Positions 17,401 to 26,548 of a stretch of DNA of 64,000 nt are shown piece by piece. The stretch covers positions 161,331 through 225,330 of the forward strand of contig JADKBO010000004.1 of assembly GCA_016715105.1 (NCBI GenBank), given 5' to 3'. Source of the DNA: Saprospiraceae bacterium (GTDB lineage Bacteria > Bacteroidota > Bacteroidia > Chitinophagales > Saprospiraceae). The position numbers and the translations under genes are program-made. Below the pieces are notes generated by a model. The model saw only the letters and a list, made by a program, of their open reading frames with translations, did not search any database and had not been told where the DNA came from. Numbering within the stretch: position 1 is the stretch's first letter; each line of letters opens with the position of its first letter.

Positions 17401-18219
17401 TTAATATTTTTCATGTTCGTTTGGAAAGTCTGCCGATTTTACATCTCGTATGTAATGTTCGACTGCTTCTTTAATAATGGTATATAAATCAGAATATCTC
17501 CTCAAAAAGCGAGGGTGAAAGTCTTTGGTAAGTCCCAATAAATCATGGCTGACCAAAACTTGTCCGTCGCAACCCCCACCAGCTCCGATTCCTATAACGG
17601 GAATGGTAAGTGATTGTGATACTTTTGTGGCCAAATCCGCAGGAATTTTTTCAAGAACCAATGCAAAACAACCCAATTTTTGCAAAAGCTCGGCATCTTT
17701 AGTCAATTTTTCTGCCTCTTCTTCCTCTTTCGCACGAACTGTATAGGTACCATATTTATAAATACTCTGAGGCATCAAACCTAAGTGCCCCATCACAGGA
17801 ATTCCAGAAGCCAAAATTCTGATGATCGACTCTTGCACTTCTTCGCCTCCTTCCAATTTCACCGCATGAGCACCAGATTCTTTCATTATACGAATGGCAC
17901 TTTCCAATGCCTTCTCAGGATTTGCCTGGTAACTTCCAAAAGGTAAATCTACTACTACCAAAGCCCTAGAAACTGCTCTTACAACACCTTGAGCATGATA
18001 AATCATTTGATCAAGGGTTATGGGTAGGGTAGTCTCATGGCCAGCCATCACATTGGAAGCACTATCACCAACCAAAATGATGTCGATACCAGCATCATCA
18101 ATGATCTTTGCCATGCTAAAATCATAACCAGTAAGCATGCTTATTTTTTCACCCTTTTTCTTCATTTCCATGAGGATATGGGTAGTAATTCTCTTCAGAT
18201 CTTTTGTTGCAGCTGACAT
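17401..18219 (-). CDS. panB: 3-methyl-2-oxobutanoate hydroxymethyltransferase
   Basis: This 272-residue enzyme makes ketopantoate from alpha-ketoisovalerate in pantothenate/CoA synthesis. Metal and active-site residues are D52 (ILVGDSASN), D91 (VVDLPFGSY) and E123 (KLEGG); the conserved segment GHLGLMPQS and the IGIGAGGGCDGQVLV loop are present. Length is typical. It heads a probable panB-mltG-lipoprotein transcript; no panC or panD is near. Confidence 0.96.
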   Translation of the reverse strand: MSAATKDLKRITTHILMEMKKKGEKISMLTGYDFSMAKIIDDAGIDIILVGDSASNVMAGHETTLPITLDQMIYHAQGVVRAVSRALVVVDLPFGSYQANPEKALESAIRIMKESGAHAVKLEGGEEVQESIIRILASGIPVMGHLGLMPQSIYKYGTYTVRAKEEEEAEKLTKDAELLQKLGCFALVLEKIPADLATKVSQSLTIPVIGIGAGGGCDGQVLVSHDLLGLTKDFHPRFLRRYSDLYTIIKEAVEHYIRDVKSADFPNEHEKY

Positions 18220-18308
18220 AAAAATTAATTTTGAGGGCGCAAGTTAATCAACTCCTATATTTGTCACACCATAGTTTTGTTTCAAAATATAAAAATAGAA
18301 TTTGTAAT

Positions 18309-18833
18309 ATGACTGATCTGCCGGTATATCACGTAAATGGAAAGGTTGAGACATTTGAACCAAACAATCTAGGCTATCATCATTTCATCAAAATAGACCA
18401 CGAAATAGCAGAAGCTTTGTTTTTTAATAATACACGAAGAATTTTGCTTACAGATGGTATCATTGCACCATTACACATGTCCATTGCTAAAAATAAGGAC
18501 TTTTACTACATCCTCATTTCCAAGGACTTACTCAAACAATTTAAGAAAAAGCCTGGTGAATTATTATCCTTGCAAATCCAATCTGATAGGAGTGAATATG
18601 GATACCCTTTGCCAGAAGAATTCGCTGCAATTTTTGAATATGATGATGAAGCCCGTGTTTGGTTTGAAAAACTCACGCCAGGAAATCAAAGAAATTTGAT
18701 CCGTGCCATCATGATTGTGAAAAGTGATCAGTTGAGGGCTGAAAAAAGTTTGATTATGATGGAACACCTCAAAAGACAAAAAGGAAAGGTAGATTATAAA
18801 CTCTTGCGAGAAGATATGAAATCCGGCAGATAA
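18309..18833 (+). CDS. YdeI/OmpD-associated family protein (DUF1905 plus bacteriocin-protection domain)
   Basis: The protein has 174 residues from ATG 18309; the frame opens earlier at 18231 but the extra residues carry no family similarity and would cover the promoter. Residues 1-95 form a DUF1905-like small beta-barrel, and residues 105-174 include the FEKLTPGNQRNLIRAIMIVK helix pair typical of YdeI-type proteins. TTTG at 18230 and TATATTTG at 18256-18263 (22-bp spacing) form a plausible promoter. The biochemical role is unknown. Confidence 0.75.
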   Translation: MTDLPVYHVNGKVETFEPNNLGYHHFIKIDHEIAEALFFNNTRRILLTDGIIAPLHMSIAKNKDFYYILISKDLLKQFKKKPGELLSLQIQSDRSEYGYPLPEEFAAIFEYDDEARVWFEKLTPGNQRNLIRAIMIVKSDQLRAEKSLIMMEHLKRQKGKVDYKLLREDMKSGR

Positions 18834-18849
18834 AAGTCCGAGGAAAATG

Positions 18850-19191
18850 CTAAAGTTCTTGATTATAGGTCAAACTCTCTTTGAGTTCTGCTACACTGAT
18901 ATCAAAATGAGAGGCGTCATATGTGCACTCTCCATTTTTGATGAGTAAAAGTTGTGGGGACTCATGATGGACTTGGTACTTTTCAGCTAAAGCATTTGAA
19001 AGGTTGCGATAAGATAAAATGTCTAAATAATAAGCATCCAGTTCAAGATCCCATTTGTCTTCAAGCCTCATTTTGGCCATAGCACTGATGGAGCAAGTCC
19101 TTGAATGTTTAAGAATAACAATAGGAGCATCAAAAGATTCCTTATTTATAGTCTCAATATCATCAAATGATGTGAGCGATTTCCAATCCAT
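18850..19191 (-). CDS. ytxJ: bacillithiol-system redox-active protein YtxJ
   Basis: This 113-residue thioredoxin-fold protein has the family motif ILKHSRTCSIS, in which a single cysteine (C33) after KHS-x-T is thought to act in bacillithiol-dependent reduction. The C-terminal ESPQLLLIKNGECTYDASH matches the family's last strand. It implies that the organism makes bacillithiol, although no bsh genes are in the window. It convergently meets the YdeI gene. Confidence 0.85.
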   Translation of the reverse strand: MDWKSLTSFDDIETINKESFDAPIVILKHSRTCSISAMAKMRLEDKWDLELDAYYLDILSYRNLSNALAEKYQVHHESPQLLLIKNGECTYDASHFDISVAELKESLTYNQEL

Positions 19192-19207
19192 AAAAACAGT
19201 ATCAGGA

Positions 19208-19330
19208 TTATTTCAAGATAGAAATACCAACTTTCATTTCATAAGGACATCCATAACCACCTCTTTTACAAGAGCTCAACATTACTAGAGTGAAAAGCAT
19301 TACTGCTGCGATTGCCATTCTTTTGTTCAT
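19208..19330 (-). CDS. small lipoprotein
   Basis: A 40-residue peptide from ATG 19330: basic start MNKR, hydrophobic core, lipobox LSSC, then KRGGYGCPYEMKV. Short lipoproteins with this CKRGGxGCP tail are seen in Bacteroidota and often remain unannotated. It lies 16 bp upstream of ytxJ and may share its transcript. Function unknown. Confidence 0.6.
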   Translation of the reverse strand: MNKRMAIAAVMLFTLVMLSSCKRGGYGCPYEMKVGISILK

Positions 19331-19608
19331 TATTACCAGAATTGAATTTAAATAAAATTTAGCATTGTCATACAAACGATATACAACAATCAATTATTAC
19401 GCCAAAGTTCATTCATATTTCGGAATTTTCTACATATTGACTCTAAAAAGAATTGGTTTGCTGCAATTGAGCAATTTATTTCATTCAAATTAATAATTTT
19501 CTTAATATGAAATTTTGGAATAAATTTGTGCTTTTGATTCTGAGATAGTCTTTGAATAGACCGTTTTAGAAGATAGCATTTTGTGAATATGTCATTGATT
19601 TTCAAAGC

Positions 19609-20952
19609 ATGAGGGTACATTTTATAGCAATTGGTGGGGCGGCGATGCACAATTTGGCCCTTGATTTACTTGCTTCTGGTTGGGAAGTAACTGGATCGGA
19701 TGATGAAATTTATGAACCTGCGCTCTCCCGATTGATTGATGCAGGAATTAGTCCAGAAAATTTTGGATGGTTTGAGGAAAAAATTACAACTGACATAGAT
19801 GTTGTGATTTTGGGCATGCATGCAAAGAAGGAAAATCCTGAATTAGCCAAAGCTTTAGACCTTGATTTGAAGGTCGTCTCCTATCCAGAATTCATAGTAA
19901 GCCAATCCATAAATAAACAAAGAATAGTCATTGCTGGAAGTCATGGTAAAACGACGACAACTTCTATCATCCTCCACATTCTAAAAAATGCTGGTTTGTC
20001 TTTTGATTATTTGGTTGGTTCGTATATTGAAGGCTTTGACCGGATGACACAAGTATCTGATGCTCCCATCATAGTCATAGAAGGGGATGAATATTTGAGC
20101 AGTCCGATTGATCTTGTACCCAAAATACACCATTACAAACCCCATATCAGCATCATAACAGGCATATCGTGGGATCACATCAATGTATTTCCGACTTTTG
20201 AAATTTATACAGAGCAATTTTCAAAATACATATCACTTCATGAGCAAAATGCTACAATTTTCTATGACCAGGAGGATGAAGTTTTATGCAGGGTAGTTCA
20301 ACAATCGGAACGAAAAGACATCACGTTTGTACCTTATGCTCCAATGGCTTTAAACCCTCAAAAACAAATCAATTTTGACGGTGTACTTTTTGATTTTCCT
20401 TTGATTGGACATCATAATCAGAAAAATGCAAGTGCCGCAATGTTGGTTTGCGAAAAATTGGGCATCTCTCAATTTGATTTTTTCAACGATCTCCAAAGTT
20501 TTACTGGGGCAAAAAAAAGATTGCAAGTACTTTGGAATAAACCTCAAACCAAAGGATTTCTAGATTTTGCACATGCACCATCCAAAGTTAAAGCAACTGT
20601 TACTTCGGTCAAAGAATGGTTTAACTTGCCTTTGATTGCTTTTCTAGAGTTACATACATTTTCAAGCCTGAATGAAACTTTCCTTTCCGAGTATAAAGAT
20701 AGTCTTAACAGTGCTGACCAATCGTTTGTATATATTGATGGTCACACCTTACAGATGAAAGGTAAAACAGCCATAGAAAACGCCACCATTCAAGCTGCAT
20801 TCGGTGATCCTGCAATACAAATCATTACTGATAAAGTGACTTTACACCAGATCATTACAGATTTTAATTTTAGTAATGGAGTATTTTTATTCATGTCATC
20901 AGGTACATTTTCACAATTTGACTTTAAATCGTTCCCTGAAAAGAATATTTAA
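19609..20952 (+). CDS. mpl: UDP-N-acetylmuramate:L-alanyl-gamma-D-glutamyl-meso-diaminopimelate ligase
   Basis: The 447-residue Mur-ligase-type enzyme of peptidoglycan recycling attaches recovered tripeptide to UDP-MurNAc. HFIAIGGAAMHNLA is the N-terminal UDP-binding loop with the Mpl-type AMHNLA rather than the usual MurC sequence, GSHGKTTTTS (110-119) is the ATP P-loop, and GISWDHINVFP and FDFPLIGHHNQKNA are the central motifs. DFAHAPSKVKAT marks the C-terminal domain. Length fits Mpl. Confusion with MurC is possible, but the AMHNLA and HAPSKVKAT signatures favour Mpl. Confidence 0.88.
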   Translation: MRVHFIAIGGAAMHNLALDLLASGWEVTGSDDEIYEPALSRLIDAGISPENFGWFEEKITTDIDVVILGMHAKKENPELAKALDLDLKVVSYPEFIVSQSINKQRIVIAGSHGKTTTTSIILHILKNAGLSFDYLVGSYIEGFDRMTQVSDAPIIVIEGDEYLSSPIDLVPKIHHYKPHISIITGISWDHINVFPTFEIYTEQFSKYISLHEQNATIFYDQEDEVLCRVVQQSERKDITFVPYAPMALNPQKQINFDGVLFDFPLIGHHNQKNASAAMLVCEKLGISQFDFFNDLQSFTGAKKRLQVLWNKPQTKGFLDFAHAPSKVKATVTSVKEWFNLPLIAFLELHTFSSLNETFLSEYKDSLNSADQSFVYIDGHTLQMKGKTAIENATIQAAFGDPAIQIITDKVTLHQIITDFNFSNGVFLFMSSGTFSQFDFKSFPEKNI

Positions 20953-21035
20953 ATAAAAATTAAGCTTTTCTTGTAACTATTTTAAACAAAGTCTCGTTAT
21001 CTAAATATATACCAATTGAAACATTAGTTGTTGCT

Positions 21036-21251
21036 ATGAGTAGACCATCAATCAAAAAATATTCGCTTGCTTTTGTTGTAGTTTTATCTCTATTCTGCTA
21101 TTACCATTTGAATTATTGCGTAGAATATTCAGGTAGTAGTGAGATGTTGATTTCAAACCTTGATTACATGGAAAAATTTTCTGACAAAGACGATAAGTTG
21201 AAAGACATCCTAGTTGTAATCATTAATTCCTTCGTACAGACCTCTTTGTAG
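21036..21251 (+). CDS. small hypothetical single-pass membrane protein
   Basis: The 71-residue frame from ATG 21036 has a positively charged start (MSRPSIKKY), one hydrophobic stretch (about 9-24) and a charged tail (EKFSDKDDKLKD). It is the only frame of note in the 370-bp gap between mpl and the esterase gene, in the same direction as both. No family is recognised and no promoter is clear. It could be real or chance. Confidence 0.35.
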   Translation: MSRPSIKKYSLAFVVVLSLFCYYHLNYCVEYSGSSEMLISNLDYMEKFSDKDDKLKDILVVIINSFVQTSL

Positions 21252-21322
21252 GTTCCAATCTTTTCTCTTTTACAAAAAATAAATCATTCTTAGATAAGTC
21301 AATTGGTTATTAATCATTATCA

Positions 21323-22054
21323 TTGCAGATAACCAAATCTTATCCAACATTGCAAACTGATTACTTAAAATGGTATTCACCTACTCTCAATTTAGATACT
21401 GAGATGTTGGTATACGGTCATTATGGCAAACCAGTCATTATTTTTCCAACCACAATGGGTAGATTCTTCGAAAGTACAGATTTTGGCTTGGTCGAATCTG
21501 CAAAATGGTTTGTAGATGAGGGCAAGGTAAAATTGTATTGCGTTGACAGCATTGATAAATACAGCTGGTACAACAAAGGAGCCCACCCTGCGGAAAGAGC
21601 AAAAAACCATGCTTGGTTTGATCAATTTGTGTATGATGAAATTGTAAGACCTATATTAGATAAATTCGGACTGGAAAAAATAGCAGTCGCGGGCGCTAGT
21701 TTCGGTGCCTATCACGCTGCGAATTTTGCTTTCAAACATCCAGAAGTAGTAAGCGATTTGATTGCAATGTCTGGTGCATTCGACATCAGTAATTTTGTCT
21801 CGGGACATTACGATGACAATATTTATTACAACAATCCAGTAGATTATCTTCCTGGATCAAATCATCCCGATTTGTGGAAAATGAATATCATCCTTGGAGT
21901 GGGAGAGTGGGACATTTGTCTGGATGCTACCAATCGTCTGAGCGGTATTCTAAATGCAAAAGGAATCAATCACTGGTATGATTTGAGGAGATGGGCAAAA
22001 CATGATTGGCCTCTTTGGCGTGATATGTTTCCGCATTATTTATCAACGATTTAG
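21323..22054 (+). CDS. alpha/beta-hydrolase esterase, first gene of amidoligase operon
   Basis: The protein has 243 residues, probably with a TTG start at 21323 since no ATG precedes the conserved part. It is an esterase-D-like hydrolase: nucleophile S126 in GASFG, an oxyanion region near YGKPVIIFPTT, and a C-terminal histidine in WAKHDWPLW. No signal peptide, so cytoplasmic. It is followed after 32 bp by an ATP-grasp gene. In conserved clusters containing amidoligases, a hydrolase of this kind often comes first and may hydrolyse or release the ligated product (inference). Confidence 0.75.
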   Translation: MQITKSYPTLQTDYLKWYSPTLNLDTEMLVYGHYGKPVIIFPTTMGRFFESTDFGLVESAKWFVDEGKVKLYCVDSIDKYSWYNKGAHPAERAKNHAWFDQFVYDEIVRPILDKFGLEKIAVAGASFGAYHAANFAFKHPEVVSDLIAMSGAFDISNFVSGHYDDNIYYNNPVDYLPGSNHPDLWKMNIILGVGEWDICLDATNRLSGILNAKGINHWYDLRRWAKHDWPLWRDMFPHYLSTI

Positions 22055-22086
22055 CACTTAAATTCAAAACATTAAACCAACTAGGA

Positions 22087-23028
22087 ATGAAAAAGATAGC
22101 TATTTTACATGGAAGAGAAGAAACATTTCCTTCTGCTTTTATCAACGAAATAAATAGAGTTGCCCCTTCAGGCATCGTAGCTGAGCCAGTAAAAATTGAT
22201 ATGTTGGCACAAGCTGCTCCAACAGAATATGCGGTCATAGTTGATAGAATTTCGCAAGACGTTCCGTTTTATAGAGCTTATTTGAAAAATGCTGCTTTAT
22301 CTGGAGCTGCAGTGATCAATAACCCGTTTTGGTGGAGTGCTGATGAAAAATTCTTTAACAATGCCTTGGCACTTAAAGTAGGAGTTCCTGTCCCAAATAC
22401 AGTTTTGCTTCCCTCGTTTGAACGACCTCATGATACCTCTGAGCAATCCTTTACCAATATGGCTTTTCCTTTAAATTGGGATACCATGTTTGAGTATATT
22501 GGATTCCCAGCCTACATGAAACCATTTGACGGTGGAGGTTGGAGAGATGTTTACAGAGTAGAAAATAAGGAAGATCTTTTTGCAAAACACGCTCAAACCC
22601 ATCGATTGGTAATGCTTTTACAAGAGGAAATAAAGTTCGATTTTTATTTCAGGTGTTATTGCATAGGAAGAAAGTATGTGCACATCATGGCTTACGAACC
22701 GCGAAACCCTCATCATTTAAGGTATGTGGTTGAAAATCAAAATTATCCAGATGGGTTATTGGATACGGTAAAGGCATTCACGCTCAAACTCAATGAAGCC
22801 TTGGGATATGATTTCAACACTGTTGAATTTGCAGTGAGAGATGGCATTCCTATAGCCATTGACTTCTGTAACCCTGCTCCTGATGCTGATTTGAAGTCTG
22901 TAGGTCAGGCCAATTTTGAATGGGTGGTGGAGCATTCAGCTAAGTATGCGATAGAAAGAGCTTTGATGCACGAAGAGGATAAAGTCAACCTTACATGGGG
23001 AACTTTTGTTAAGGATAGTATTGTCTAA
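22087..23028 (+). CDS. ATP-grasp amidoligase (RimK-like)
   Basis: The 313-residue protein has ATP-grasp features in order: NNPFWWSADEKFFNNALALK, the pre-grasp segment where the fold begins; FPAYMKPFDGGGWRDVYRV, the lysine and glycine-rich nucleotide loop; LLQEEIKFDFYFRCYCIG, the hinge with adenine contacts; and FNTVEFAVRDGIPIAIDFCNPAPD, supplying the metal-binding Glu/Asp and Asn. It probably forms a carboxylate-amine (amide) bond through an acyl phosphate. Substrate unknown. Flanked by the esterase (32 bp) and the amidotransferase gene (about 40 bp), same strand. Confidence 0.8.
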   Translation: MKKIAILHGREETFPSAFINEINRVAPSGIVAEPVKIDMLAQAAPTEYAVIVDRISQDVPFYRAYLKNAALSGAAVINNPFWWSADEKFFNNALALKVGVPVPNTVLLPSFERPHDTSEQSFTNMAFPLNWDTMFEYIGFPAYMKPFDGGGWRDVYRVENKEDLFAKHAQTHRLVMLLQEEIKFDFYFRCYCIGRKYVHIMAYEPRNPHHLRYVVENQNYPDGLLDTVKAFTLKLNEALGYDFNTVEFAVRDGIPIAIDFCNPAPDADLKSVGQANFEWVVEHSAKYAIERALMHEEDKVNLTWGTFVKDSIV

Positions 23029-23069
23029 TTTTTACTTGCTACTTTTGCAAAATATTTAAAGAATATGTG

Positions 23070-23888
23070 ATGGTTGATAGAATGAGCGTGGCTATTTTGG
23101 ATATGAATAATGGCTTTCCCAATCAGGGTTTGCGTTGTATCAAAGAAATTGTTGCGCAATTTGCAGATGAGGTGAGTTTTGAAGTCTTTGACGTCCGACA
23201 ATTCAATGAAATTCCTGACTTATCGTTTGATATTTACATTTCAAGTGGAGGTCCAGGTAGTCCTTTACTCGAAGGTTTACCTTGGGAAGCGCCCTATTTC
23301 AAATTGCTAGAGGATGTTTATGCTTTTAATAAATCGGACAAGGGAAATAAAAAATACATGTTTTTGATTTGCCATTCCTTTCAATTGGCATGTGGATTTT
23401 TTAAATTAGGGGAATTGACAAAAAGGAAGTCTACTTCTTTTGGCATCCATCCAGTACATAAGACCAGGGCTGGATACAAAGATGAATTATTCAGAGAACT
23501 GCCCGATCCATTTTTTGTGGTAGAAAGCCGTGATTGGCAAGTTATTCAGCCAGATTTAGCCACTTTTGAAAAAAAGGGATGTGAGCTATTGGCTCTTGAG
23601 AAAATGAGATCGCATGTGGATTATGAAAGAGCACTCATGGCTGTCAAGTTTTCAGACGAAATATATGGAACTCAATTCCATCCAGAGGCAGATCCAGTTG
23701 GTTTGGATAAATACTTAAGGATGGACGACACTCGTGAAAAATTGGTCAGTCAATTTGGTGAAGAAAAATATTTGAGGACATTGGCTCAAACTGCAAACCC
23801 CAATAAAATAGAACTTACAAAAGAAATGATTTTACCAGGGTTTATTAGAAATTGTATTCACAAAATGCAACACTTGGAAATGACCTAA
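23070..23888 (+). CDS. class I glutamine amidotransferase-like protein
   Basis: About 272 residues; ATG 23070 chosen, ATG 23082 also possible. It shows the full catalytic triad of class I amidotransferases: the nucleophile elbow ICHSFQLACG with C102, and FHPEADP with H205 and E207 (numbered from GTG 23067). An SSGGPGSP oxyanion loop lies at about 59-66. It would release ammonia from glutamine for a synthase partner or, as in some relatives, hydrolyse gamma-glutamyl bonds. It ends 17 bp before the start of the next ligase gene. A TACTTTTG element at 23040 hints at an internal promoter. Confidence 0.8.
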   Translation: MVDRMSVAILDMNNGFPNQGLRCIKEIVAQFADEVSFEVFDVRQFNEIPDLSFDIYISSGGPGSPLLEGLPWEAPYFKLLEDVYAFNKSDKGNKKYMFLICHSFQLACGFFKLGELTKRKSTSFGIHPVHKTRAGYKDELFRELPDPFFVVESRDWQVIQPDLATFEKKGCELLALEKMRSHVDYERALMAVKFSDEIYGTQFHPEADPVGLDKYLRMDDTREKLVSQFGEEKYLRTLAQTANPNKIELTKEMILPGFIRNCIHKMQHLEMT

Positions 23889-23905
23889 TTACTTATCAAT
23901 GTTTT

Positions 23906-25096
23906 ATGGAGAAGAATTGGAGAACAAAATTTAATCAGTCTTGGAAAGAGGAAAATTACCAAGCAATGTATCACAAAATCAAGGTTGATTTCAATCATGA
24001 TCTCCCTTTCAGAATGAGTGAAACACCAGGTTTTTTTGATCAAGAAATGATAGATTTGATGCTCGATGCTGCCAATGATATTGGTGCTCAAGTGGCATCT
24101 AAACAAATATTGGAATTTTCAGAATCAGTCTTTGACATTTGTCCTTATAAAGTCCCTGGCGAAGAATCAGTCAGTTCATTTTTTCAGGCCGACTTTGGAA
24201 TAACCATCAATGCCAAAGGGGAAATTATACCGCAACTCATTGAAGTACAAGGATTTCCATCTTTATATTTTTATCAGTCTTATTTGGCTCATCTTTATAA
24301 GGATGCTTATAGTTTAGACCAAAATCTTTCGATTTATTTAAACCATATGGAAGAAGTCCGATACTTTGCTCACCTCAAAGAAATTATTCTCAATGGCGAA
24401 GCTCCGGAAAATGTGGTTATGTTGGAGATTGAACCTGAGAAACAAAATACCTATATCGATTTTTTGTGCACGAGCAAAGCACTGGGTATTAAAATCCTTT
24501 GCATTTCCAAGGTAATCAAGGAAGGCAAAAAGTTGTACTATAAATCTGAGAATGGTGATTTGATCGCGATCAAACGGATTTACAATCGGATCATTTTTGA
24601 TGAATTGGTTCAAAAAGAATTGGATTTACATTTTAATTTGACCGATGAAGTTGAGGTAACTTGGGCAGGACATCCCAATTGGTTTTTCAAATTGAGTAAG
24701 TTTATACTGCCTCGTTTATCTGGGCCTTATGTTCCCCAATCTTATTTTTTGCATGAAGCGCCATTACATGCCATCGCATTAAGTGATTATGTTTTAAAAC
24801 CTTTGTTTTCATTTGCAGGTAGTGGGGTTATACTAGATGTGAATGAAGAAATATTAAGCAAAATTCCCGATCCCCAAAATTATATCCTACAAAAAAAGGT
24901 AAGCTACGCTCCTGTCATTGAAACTCCAGATGGACCTTCAAAGTGTGAGGTCAGAATCATGTATCTATGGCTACCAGGAGCAGACAAGCCAACGGTTGTG
25001 TCCAATTTACTGCGTATGAGTAAAGGTGAGATGATCGGTGTGAAGTATAATAAAAACAAAACCTGGGTAGGTGGAAGTGTAGGTTTTAGTGTTTAG
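23906..25096 (+). CDS. ATP-grasp-like / glutathionylspermidine-synthase-like ligase
   Basis: The protein has 396 residues from ATG 23906; the frame opens 54 bases earlier inside the amidotransferase gene. FFQADFGITINAKGEIIPQL followed by IEVQGFPS resembles the substrate part of glutathionylspermidine-synthase-type enzymes. IKRIYNRIIFDEL and later DYVLKPLFSFAGSGVILDV look like an ATP-grasp lysine and glycine loop, and KCEVRIMYLW plus VVSNLLRMSKGEMIGV like the metal-binding strands. I do not recognise a named family. It is the last gene of the four-gene operon and meets the PiT gene convergently 7 bp on. Confidence 0.6.
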   Translation: MEKNWRTKFNQSWKEENYQAMYHKIKVDFNHDLPFRMSETPGFFDQEMIDLMLDAANDIGAQVASKQILEFSESVFDICPYKVPGEESVSSFFQADFGITINAKGEIIPQLIEVQGFPSLYFYQSYLAHLYKDAYSLDQNLSIYLNHMEEVRYFAHLKEIILNGEAPENVVMLEIEPEKQNTYIDFLCTSKALGIKILCISKVIKEGKKLYYKSENGDLIAIKRIYNRIIFDELVQKELDLHFNLTDEVEVTWAGHPNWFFKLSKFILPRLSGPYVPQSYFLHEAPLHAIALSDYVLKPLFSFAGSGVILDVNEEILSKIPDPQNYILQKKVSYAPVIETPDGPSKCEVRIMYLWLPGADKPTVVSNLLRMSKGEMIGVKYNKNKTWVGGSVGFSV

Positions 25097-25103
25097 GTTC
25101 TGA

Positions 25104-26501
25104 TTAATCTATTCCAAAAAGTTTAACTAAGGAGTAAATCAAAGCTGCAACCACTGCACTTACGGGGATAGTGAGTATCCAAGCCCAAAGTAAATTTACG
25201 GTAATTCCCCATCTCACAGCACTCAATCTTTTGATGGCACCAACTCCTATTATAGAGCCAGTTATAGTGTGTGTTGTACTCACGGGAATTCCCATTTGCT
25301 CGGTCATGAACAAAGTGTAAGCACCTGAAGTCTCTGCACAAACGCCTTCTAGCGCGGTAACTTTGGTGATCTTGGTACCCATTGTTTTCACAATTTTCCA
25401 ACCACCACTCATTGTTCCAATACCAATGGCAGTATAACAAGCTATCGGAACCCAAGCAAGCTCTTTCAAAGCAACACCAACATCTGGATACTTATCAGGT
25501 TGAGCGGCTACATAAGCAGCAGCAATAATACCCATTACTTTCTGAGCATCATTTCCTCCGTGTCCAATACTAAATGCAGCAGAAGAAAGGAGCTGCAATT
25601 TTTTAAACATTTTGGAAATCTTATAGGCATTGGGAGTAGCAATTTTTTCAGAATAAATGTATGCCATCAGGAATATCAAAATGATGACTAAAATTCCGTA
25701 AATAATGATGGAGTTATCAGCTTTAGATATAGCACTACTGAGTTTTTCTTCATTGACACTTGGATCTATGTCCTGTTTGATCATTGAAACCATTTTTGCT
25801 GCTCCAAGTTGGTCATAGGATTTGATGAGCGGTGTAATTTTATCGCCCATTGAAGCTAATTCATCATAAGTTGGATCTGTCTTAGGCAATTTATCCAATT
25901 TATAATATTTTTTGACTGCCTCCTTCATTTTGTTTTGTTCGAAATAATCAAACAGGTGAAAAGTCAAGAAGGCCATGACTAGTATGATTCCGATCTTGAG
26001 CCAAAAGCGTTGTATCATGGTTACAGCGGTAATAAACATAGATATGAGCATACCGATAATGGGCGCAAGAAAAATAAACATAACTATTTGCGTAATTTTC
26101 TTTACCTCGATTACATCAAAGACGGAGTTAAATCCTTTTCCCAGAGCTGCGTGAGTTAAAGCTGCTCCTGCAAAACCTCCGATTAACGTATGTGATGAAG
26201 AGGATGGAATCCCAAACCACCAAGTAAGCAAATTCCAAAAAATAGCGGCAAGTAAACCAGCAAGTATGACGCCCAAGGTAATATAGTCTGAGTAAACTGT
26301 TTTACCTATGGTATTTGCTACCGCATGATCACTGAATATAAAATATGCTACAAAGTTGAAAAAAGCTGCCCAAATGACTGCTTGAAAAGGAGTAAGTACT
26401 TTGGTAGAAACTATTGTAGCAATAGAGTTTGCTGCATCATGAAAACCATTGATATAGTCAAATATTAACGCCAGAATAATGATAATGACAAGTAAACTCA
26501 T
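25104..26501 (-). CDS. pit: PiT-family inorganic phosphate transporter
   Basis: The 465-residue polytopic membrane protein carries both PiT signatures: GFHDAANSIATIVST at the N-terminus and IGHGGNDAQKVMGIIAAAYV in the second half, reflecting the internal duplication. A hydrophilic region (about 195-275) separates the halves. It moves phosphate with H+ or Na+. It follows the DUF47 gene by 47 bp, the standard pairing. Length is in the normal range for bacterial PiT proteins with a central loop. Confidence 0.93.
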   Translation of the reverse strand: MSLLVIIIILALIFDYINGFHDAANSIATIVSTKVLTPFQAVIWAAFFNFVAYFIFSDHAVANTIGKTVYSDYITLGVILAGLLAAIFWNLLTWWFGIPSSSSHTLIGGFAGAALTHAALGKGFNSVFDVIEVKKITQIVMFIFLAPIIGMLISMFITAVTMIQRFWLKIGIILVMAFLTFHLFDYFEQNKMKEAVKKYYKLDKLPKTDPTYDELASMGDKITPLIKSYDQLGAAKMVSMIKQDIDPSVNEEKLSSAISKADNSIIIYGILVIILIFLMAYIYSEKIATPNAYKISKMFKKLQLLSSAAFSIGHGGNDAQKVMGIIAAAYVAAQPDKYPDVGVALKELAWVPIACYTAIGIGTMSGGWKIVKTMGTKITKVTALEGVCAETSGAYTLFMTEQMGIPVSTTHTITGSIIGVGAIKRLSAVRWGITVNLLWAWILTIPVSAVVAALIYSLVKLFGID

Positions 26502-26548
26502 GATGTTGGTGCTCGATTAGAAAAGGTGATGAAAACAAAGAAAATTTA

